From an uncultured Oscillospiraceae bacterium (lineage in GTDB: Bacteria > Bacillota > Clostridia > Oscillospirales > Ruminococcaceae), in NCBI GenBank assembly GCA_934488695.1, contig CAKSSH010000013.1, forward strand, positions 1 to 34,922: a stretch of 34,922 nt of DNA. Direction: 5' to 3'. Each line of letters starts with the position of its first letter. Position 1 is the first letter of the stretch. A program made the translations under genes and the position numbers. Below the pieces are notes generated by a model. That model was given only the letters and a program-made list of their open reading frames with translations, ran no database searches and was not told the DNA's origin. This document shows positions 30,616 through 34,922 of this stretch, one piece after another.

Positions 30616-30808
30616 AAAACAAAGCAGAACAGTCTTTTCCGTTCTCACCCAAGGGTTTTTATGCTGCTTGGGTCAATACCGAAAAGGGGCTATTTTGTCC
30701 CGGTCGTATTGCGTAAATGGAAGCTGCTTTCGTTTGCGCTTTGTTTATTTTAAGGCGGTTGCGGGGCCCTGCATGCCGTCAACACTTTTAAGGTAGGAGG
30801 TGCTTTCC
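30616..30808 (+). ncRNA. Structured 5' leader of infC-rpmI-rplT, L20-leader type
   Basis: The leader is full of complementary segments. AAACAAAGC (30617-30625) pairs with GCTTTGTTT (30738-30746) and closes a multi-branched domain. Inside it are AGAAC/GTTCT (30626-30630, 30641-30645), ACCCAAG/CTTGGGT (30647-30653, 30667-30673), AATAC/GTATT (30675-30679, 30706-30710) and GGGGC/GTCCC. This position is where Firmicutes carry the ribosomal protein L20 autoregulatory leader, in which L20 binds an rRNA-like structure and represses its own operon. The pairings are directly seen; membership in the L20 family is inferred and needs a covariance-model search. No T-tract follows any hairpin, so control at translation is as likely as attenuation. 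Confidence 0.7.
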
Positions 30809-31327
30809 ATAGCTACACAGGAACTGCTGATTAATGAGGAAATCCGCGACAGAGAAGTCCGTTTGATTGGTGCCGATGGGGAACAGCTTGGCATTATGCC
30901 CATCAAAGAGGCGCTGCACATCGCCATTGAGAAGGACTTGGATCTTGTGAAGATCGCTCCGCAGGCTAAGCCGCCGGTGTGCCGTATTATGGATTACGGT
31001 AAGTATCGTTTTGAGCAGGCCAAGCGTGAGAAAGAGGCTCGGAAAAACCAAAAGGTCATTGATGTTAAGGAAATTCGTCTTTCCTTGAATATCGATACCA
31101 ACGATTTTAACACCAAGGTCAATCATGCCGTGAAATTTCTGAAAGCAGGCAACAAGGTGAAGGTTTCCCTTCGCTTCCGTGGCCGTGAGATGGCACACAC
31201 CGAACTCGGAAAGGAGAGCATGGCACGATTTTTGGAGGCCTGCTCCGAGTACGCAACGGTGGCAAAGGAGCCCAAGCTGGAAGGGCGCAGCATGGTGATG
31301 TTCCTCTCCGCAAAACCCGCAAAGTAA
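30809..31327 (+). CDS. infC: Translation initiation factor IF-3
   Basis: A 172-residue factor that prevents early subunit joining and checks the start codon. The N-domain has LLINEEIRDREVRLIGADGEQLGI, a lysine-rich linker follows, and the C-domain contains KEIRLSLNIDTNDFNTKVNHAVKFLKAGNKVKVSLRFRGREM. The start is most likely the rare codon ATA at 30809: AGGAGG (30795-30800) stands 8 bases upstream and the product then begins (M)ATQELLINEE. The only in-frame alternative, GTG at 30800, lies within the ribosome site itself. Non-standard start codons on infC are known to mediate IF3 autoregulation in other bacteria. Confidence 0.95.
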   Translation: MATQELLINEEIRDREVRLIGADGEQLGIMPIKEALHIAIEKDLDLVKIAPQAKPPVCRIMDYGKYRFEQAKREKEARKNQKVIDVKEIRLSLNIDTNDFNTKVNHAVKFLKAGNKVKVSLRFRGREMAHTELGKESMARFLEACSEYATVAKEPKLEGRSMVMFLSAKPAK

Positions 31328-31350
31328 AAGAAAATACAGGAGGTTTTTTT

Positions 31351-31548
31351 ATGCCGAAGCTCAAAACCCATTCGGGTGCAAAAAAGCGTTTCAGTCTGAC
31401 CAAAAACGGAAAGGTCAAAAGAGCGCACGCGTTCAAGTCCCACATTTTGACGAAGAAGTCGACTAAGCGTAAGAGAGGCCTGAGAAAAGGCGCTTATGCC
31501 GATAAGACTAATGTCGCTGCTATTAAGCTGCTCGTTCCGTATAAGTAA
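31351..31548 (+). CDS. rpmI: 50S ribosomal protein L35
   Basis: A 65-residue, very basic protein: PKLKTHSGAKKRFSLTKNGKVKRAHAFKSHILTKKSTKRKRGLRK, the textbook L35 pattern. It starts 23 bases after infC with AGGAGG. It is part of the infC-rpmI-rplT operon and binds near helices of 23S rRNA domain II/V. A small hairpin (31558-31572) lies in the 61-base gap before rplT; without a T-tract it is not a convincing terminator. Confidence 0.98.
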   Translation: MPKLKTHSGAKKRFSLTKNGKVKRAHAFKSHILTKKSTKRKRGLRKGAYADKTNVAAIKLLVPYK

Positions 31549-31609
31549 AACGAGCCGTGCGGAAAACCCGCAGAAAAAATTGACGATTTAAGATCGGGAG
31601 GTAAATAGA

Positions 31610-31963
31610 ATGGCTCGTGTTAAGGGAGCAATGATGACCCGCAAGAGAAGAAAAAAGGTTCTGAAACTTGCAAAAGGATATTATGGAAGCAAGAGCAAGC
31701 TGTTTAAGACTGCAAAAGAAGCGGTTATGAAATCCGGACAGTACGCTTACATCGGAAGAAAACAGAAAAAGCGTGATTTCAGATCGCTCTGGATCACCAG
31801 AATTTCTGCTGCCTGCCGTGCAAACGGTATGAATTATTCCACTTTTATGAACGGTTTGAAAAAAGCGAAGATTACGCTCAACCGTAAAATGATTTCCGAA
31901 ATTGCCATTCATGACGAAGCTGCGTTCAAGGAGCTTGTCAAGAAAGCTCAGAAGGCTCTGTAA
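31610..31963 (+). CDS. rplT: 50S ribosomal protein L20
   Basis: A 117-residue basic protein with the L20 signatures ARVKGAMMTRKRRKKVLKLAKGYYG, SKLFKTAKEAVMKSGQYAYIGRKQKKRDFRSLWITRISAACR, and a globular C-domain. L20 is an early assembly protein of the 50S subunit and the expected repressor acting on the leader at 30616-30808. GGGAGG precedes the ATG. It ends the operon; a hairpin terminator begins 9 bases after its stop. Confidence 0.98.
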   Translation: MARVKGAMMTRKRRKKVLKLAKGYYGSKSKLFKTAKEAVMKSGQYAYIGRKQKKRDFRSLWITRISAACRANGMNYSTFMNGLKKAKITLNRKMISEIAIHDEAAFKELVKKAQKAL

Positions 31964-31972
31964 GGAGCTGAC

Positions 31973-32006
31973 AAACGCCCGCGTCTTTTAAAGACACGGG
32001 CGTTTT
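31973..32006 (+). terminator. Intrinsic terminator of the infC operon
   Basis: AAACGCCCG (31973-31981) and CGGGCGTTT (31997-32005) pair, and after one mismatch GTCT/AGAC extends the stem around a TTTAA loop; CGTTTT forms the T-run. The rRNA methyltransferase gene starts 67 bases later. Confidence 0.85.
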
Positions 32007-32072
32007 GGAGTATTTAGCCCCGTTTTTGTTTAGAAAACGGCAAGAGTTTTTCAGAAGGGAGCGCTGTGCACC

Positions 32073-32858
32073 GTGAAAGAAATTCAAAGTCGTGATCATG
32101 CGTGGGTTCGTCGTGCCTGCGCTTTGATGGCTCAACGCCGGCAACGGCTCCGGGAGGGTGTTTTTGCAATAGAAGGTCTCCGAATTTGCCGGGAGGCGGT
32201 GTTGCAGGGTGCGAAAATTGACACCGTTTTTATGACGGAGGATTTTTTGAAAAAGCATCCGGAGGATGCTTCGCTTCTTGTGGAATCCTGCGAGCAGTCG
32301 TGCCTGATTTCCGTTCCTGTTGCGCAAAAATTGAGCGGAACTGTAAATCCGCAGGGCGTTTTTTGTCTGTGCGCTATCCCAAAAGCACCGCCGATTCGCG
32401 GTACGCGCTATATTGCGCTTGAAAACTTACAGGATCCCGGGAATGTAGGAACGATAATTCGCACCGCAGAGGCATTTGGTGCAGACGGGGTTTTTCTGAT
32501 CGGGCATTGTGTCGACGTTTACAGTCCAAAAGTGCTGCGTAGCACAATGGGAACGGTTTTTCGTTTGCCGCTTTATTTTTTTAACACGCCGGCAGAGGCC
32601 TGCAAGCCGCTCTTACAGCAAGGCTTTGAGGTGTTTGGTGCGTTGCTTGGGAATACGGCGCAGTCTCTGACGGAAATTCGATTTCCGGAAAAATGTGTTT
32701 GTCTCATCGGAAATGAGGGGAATGGACTGAGCGAGGCGGCCGTCGATGTTTGCAGTCGGCAGGTTAAAATTGATATGTGCGGCGCCGCCGAGTCGTTGAA
32801 TGCGGCGATTGCCGCTTCTGTCATTCTTTGGGAGATGCAAAAAAACGCTGGGAGGTGA
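32073..32858 (+). CDS. ysgA: SpoU/TrmH-family RNA 2'-O-methyltransferase (YsgA-like)
   Basis: A 261-residue protein with an N-terminal substrate-binding domain (RRQRLREGVFAIEGLRICREAVLQG) and a C-terminal SPOUT domain with the three SpoU motifs: ALENLQDPGNVGTIIRTAEAFGADGVFL, CLIGNEGNGLSEAAVD and ESLNAAIAASVILWEM. The family transfers a methyl group from S-adenosylmethionine to a ribose 2' hydroxyl in rRNA or tRNA; the target is not evident. In Bacillus ysgA also lies right after rplT, which supports the symbol. The start is GTG 32073 with AGAAGGGAG about a dozen bases upstream, a slightly long spacing. dprA begins 5 bases after its stop. Confidence 0.92.
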   Translation: MKEIQSRDHAWVRRACALMAQRRQRLREGVFAIEGLRICREAVLQGAKIDTVFMTEDFLKKHPEDASLLVESCEQSCLISVPVAQKLSGTVNPQGVFCLCAIPKAPPIRGTRYIALENLQDPGNVGTIIRTAEAFGADGVFLIGHCVDVYSPKVLRSTMGTVFRLPLYFFNTPAEACKPLLQQGFEVFGALLGNTAQSLTEIRFPEKCVCLIGNEGNGLSEAAVDVCSRQVKIDMCGAAESLNAAIAASVILWEMQKNAGR

Positions 32859-32863
32859 TTTTC

Positions 32864-34156
32864 ATGAACCGCAAAGAGTACTACGTATGGCTGTTAAAAT
32901 GTCTTGGTCCGGCCAACAAACATGCTTCGGGCATTTTGGAGCAGTACACGGATCTTGCCGAGTTTTATGAAGATTGCAAGAAAAGGCGTTTTAAACGCGG
33001 CGTTTGTTTGGACGCACAAGAAATGGAATTCCTTTATGAAACACAGCTTTCCGACATTGATTTTGTTTTTGAACGCTATGAACGGTTTCATACACAGTTT
33101 GTGACGCCGGAAGATGAGCTCTATCCGCAACAATTAAAGAATATTGACTGTCCGCCGCTTGTTTTGTTTGTTGTTGGAGATATATCTCATCTTGAAGAGG
33201 AATTACCAATCACGGTGGTTGGGACACGACGGGAGTCGTTGTACGGCCGCCGCGCCTGCGAGCTTATTTGTTCGGAGCTTTCGGTCTGTGGATTTTCAAT
33301 TGTCAGCGGTCTTGCCAATGGCGGCGACACCACTGCGCATAAAACCGCGCTGCGTTGTAAAGGCCGCACCTACGGTTTGCTTGCCTGCGGCCTGGACGTA
33401 GATTATCCGACCGGAAAGGCGAGCCTTAAAAACCAAATCTACAAGCATGGCGCTATTATTACGGAATTTTTACCGGGGATTCGAGCTGTTCCGGAAAATT
33501 TTCACATTAGAAATCGGCTTTTATCCGGTCTTTCTGTTGGAACGCTGGTGATTGAAGCGCCGCGACGGAGCGGAACGCTGATTACCGCAAACAACGCGGC
33601 AAATCAAGGGCGGGACGTTTTTGCCGTTCCATCCGGCATTTTCTGGAAAAATAGTGCCGGTGTGATCGAACTGATTCAAAACGGTGCCAAACCGGTTCGG
33701 GACGCCTTGGATATTATAGAGGACTATATCGATCGGTATCCAGAAAAAATTCGTGTACCGGAAAACCGTGCGGACTTTAGAGCAACATTTTTAGCAAATC
33801 ATCGGCTTGGACTGGATGACGAGAATGCTGTCACCGCTGTTACACAGCCGGATGAAAAAGAAAAAAAGCGATTAAAGCGGGATTTACAAAAAGCCGGGAA
33901 AGCTGCTGTCAACGGCCAGGAGCAAAAGATCGTTTCACTGTTGGCGGTAGAAGAACGCCTTAAAAAGGCTGGGCTTACTGAGAATGCCGTTGCGACGGAA
34001 ATGGTGCGTTTGTTAAAAGAAGGCTCTCATACAGTGGACGAGCTTGTGGAAAAGACCGGCGTCGAGGCCGCTAAAATTTTGGCGAATTTAACTCGGCTGG
34101 AACTGGCGTGCATTGCCAAAAAGTCTCCGGGCAACCGAATAGATTTGATTTTGTGA
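32864..34156 (+). CDS. dprA: DNA processing protein DprA (diverged)
   Basis: A 430-residue DprA/Smf protein, which loads RecA on incoming single-stranded DNA in competent bacteria and may have other roles elsewhere. It has a helical N-domain, a Rossmann core (about 125-300) with ITVVGTRRESLYGRRAC, SGLANGGDTTAHKTAL and GTLVIEAPRRSGTLITANNAANQGRDVFAVP, and a C-terminal winged helix (about 370-430). Several usually conserved residues differ: SGLANGGD for SGLAxGID, FHIRNR for FPxRNR and VFAVPS for VFAxPG. The core is otherwise whole, so I regard it as functional but diverged. ATG 32864 follows GGGAGGTGAT; the open frame upstream overlaps the previous gene. Confidence 0.93.
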   Translation: MNRKEYYVWLLKCLGPANKHASGILEQYTDLAEFYEDCKKRRFKRGVCLDAQEMEFLYETQLSDIDFVFERYERFHTQFVTPEDELYPQQLKNIDCPPLVLFVVGDISHLEEELPITVVGTRRESLYGRRACELICSELSVCGFSIVSGLANGGDTTAHKTALRCKGRTYGLLACGLDVDYPTGKASLKNQIYKHGAIITEFLPGIRAVPENFHIRNRLLSGLSVGTLVIEAPRRSGTLITANNAANQGRDVFAVPSGIFWKNSAGVIELIQNGAKPVRDALDIIEDYIDRYPEKIRVPENRADFRATFLANHRLGLDDENAVTAVTQPDEKEKKRLKRDLQKAGKAAVNGQEQKIVSLLAVEERLKKAGLTENAVATEMVRLLKEGSHTVDELVEKTGVEAAKILANLTRLELACIAKKSPGNRIDLIL

Positions 34157-34191
34157 TGATACAATAAATAAAAACTAAAAAGGAAGATAGT

Positions 34192-34922
34192 ATGGCAAAT
34201 TTAGTCATTGTTGAGTCTCCTGCCAAAGCCAAAACCATTAAAAAGTATCTCGGAAAAAATTATGCGGTAACCGCCTCGATGGGACATATTCGGGATCTGC
34301 CGAAAACCCGTCTCGGCGTTGATATTGAGCACGATTTTGAGCCGCAGTATATCAATATCAAGGGAAAAGGAGATCTTATTAAATCGATTAAGGCACAGGC
34401 TAAAAAGTGTGATAAGGTTTATCTTGCAACCGACCCGGACCGCGAGGGAGAAGCAATTTCTTGGCATCTTGCTTATATTCTGGGATTAAATGCTGAGGAC
34501 GCCAATCGTGTTACTTTTAACGAAATCACCAAAAGCGGCGTTAAGGCAGGCATGTCTAACCCGAGACAGATCGACTTGGATCTGGTGAATGCGCAGCAGG
34601 CGCGGCGGGTGCTGGACCGTATTGTCGGTTACAAGCTCAGCCCGTTTCTCTGGAAAAAAGTCAAGCGCGGGCTTTCTGCGGGCAGAGTGCAGTCTGTTGC
34701 GGTTCGACTGATTGTGGATCGCGAAGAAGAAATTAGAGCTTTTCAGTCCAAAGAGTATTGGACCATAGACGCAAAGCTCACCGAAGCAGAGAGCCGCAAG
34801 CAATTTGTTGCAAAATTTTACGGAAAAGACGGCAAAAAGATCGAGCTTGAAAACCGGCAAGAGGCAGATGCGGTTATTGCGGCAGTTAAATCTGCTCCCT
34901 TTGTGGTGACAGAGGTCAAAAC
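34192..34922 (+). CDS. topA: DNA topoisomerase I, 5' part
   Basis: The gene runs off the end of the window; 243 residues are visible. It begins MANLVIVESPAKAKTIKKYL, with the TOPRIM glutamate E8, and continues with SMGHIRDLP, the metal-binding ATDPDREGEAISWHL, and the QARRVLDRIVGYKLSPFLW and LSAGRVQSVAVRL segments of the core. Topoisomerase I relaxes negative supercoils; the active-site tyrosine lies beyond the edge. AGGAAG precedes the ATG. The dprA-topA order is standard in Firmicutes. Confidence 0.97.
   Translation, partial: MANLVIVESPAKAKTIKKYLGKNYAVTASMGHIRDLPKTRLGVDIEHDFEPQYINIKGKGDLIKSIKAQAKKCDKVYLATDPDREGEAISWHLAYILGLNAEDANRVTFNEITKSGVKAGMSNPRQIDLDLVNAQQARRVLDRIVGYKLSPFLWKKVKRGLSAGRVQSVAVRLIVDREEEIRAFQSKEYWTIDAKLTEAESRKQFVAKFYGKDGKKIELENRQEADAVIAAVKSAPFVVTEVK

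Noticed and set aside
31558..31572. Hairpin between rpmI and rplT as a terminator or attenuator
   Set aside because: Only five base pairs and no T-tract; it would separate two genes always cotranscribed.
1..34922. CRISPR arrays, insertion sequences, prophage, toxin-antitoxin or defence genes
   Set aside because: No repeated spacer-like units, no transposase or integrase, and nearly all of the window is covered by recognisable core genes with uniform base composition to the eye.

Overview
The window is a chromosomal segment of a Gram-positive, endospore-forming anaerobe of the class Clostridia, most likely near the Oscillospiraceae/Ruminococcaceae. The evidence is a V-type ATPase operon, the sporulation genes ylbJ and yqfC-yqfD, Firmicutes-type gene orders (phoH-ybeY-era-yqzL-recO; infC-rpmI-rplT-ysgA; obg next to mrnC), strong AGGAGG-type ribosome binding sites, sigma-A promoters, and tRNAs with encoded CCA. 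It reads as ordinary core genome. There is no phage, transposase, integron or CRISPR signal.

Layout. (1) 1-5596: the 3' part of a V-type ATPase operon (subunits I-K-F-E-A-B-D), closed by a strong terminator; subunit C is not in view. (2) 5606-6541, minus strand: a lone S1-domain RNA-binding protein. (3) 6669-11665: one well-bounded transcription unit with a clear promoter and terminator, carrying a DUF951 zinc-ribbon-like protein, RF1 (prfA), the Sua5/YwlC t6A enzyme, dephospho-CoA kinase, a membrane-anchored lytic transglycosylase and an M18 aminopeptidase. (4) 11672-16919: a two-component system (OmpR-type regulator and a short-loop sensor kinase) followed by an ABC exporter (ATPase plus a 906-residue duplicated FtsX/MacB permease). 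The regulator gene and the ABC genes are each preceded by the same direct repeat at the same distance from a -10 box, so this looks like a self-regulated stress or peptide-response module. (5) 17033-19858, minus strand: a GH3 glycosidase, the queuosine enzyme QueH and tRNA-Leu(GAG). (6) 19968-21776: obg and mrnC. (7) 21807-23038, minus strand: tRNA-Gln(CUG) and ylbJ. (8) 23093-24668: yqfC-yqfD, divergent from ylbJ, with a possible sigma-E promoter. (9) 24695-30532: phoH, ybeY, era, a small yqzL-like gene, recO and mutS2. (10) 30580-32006: infC-rpmI-rplT with a long structured leader of the L20-autoregulation type and a rare ATA start codon on infC. (11) 32073 to the end: a SpoU-type rRNA methyltransferase, dprA and the 5' part of topA.

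How the genes work together: most serve translation and RNA quality control (RF1, t6A synthesis, Obg, Mini-III, YbeY, Era, MutS2/RqcU, IF3, L35, L20, rRNA methyltransferase, QueH), DNA maintenance (RecO, DprA, TopA), ion-coupled energy conversion (V-ATPase) and sporulation. I see no convincing new multi-gene system. The best leads are the shared regulatory repeat of the two-component/ABC module, the unusual c-subunit architecture, queH lying behind a tRNA terminator, and the small yqzL gene overlapping recO.
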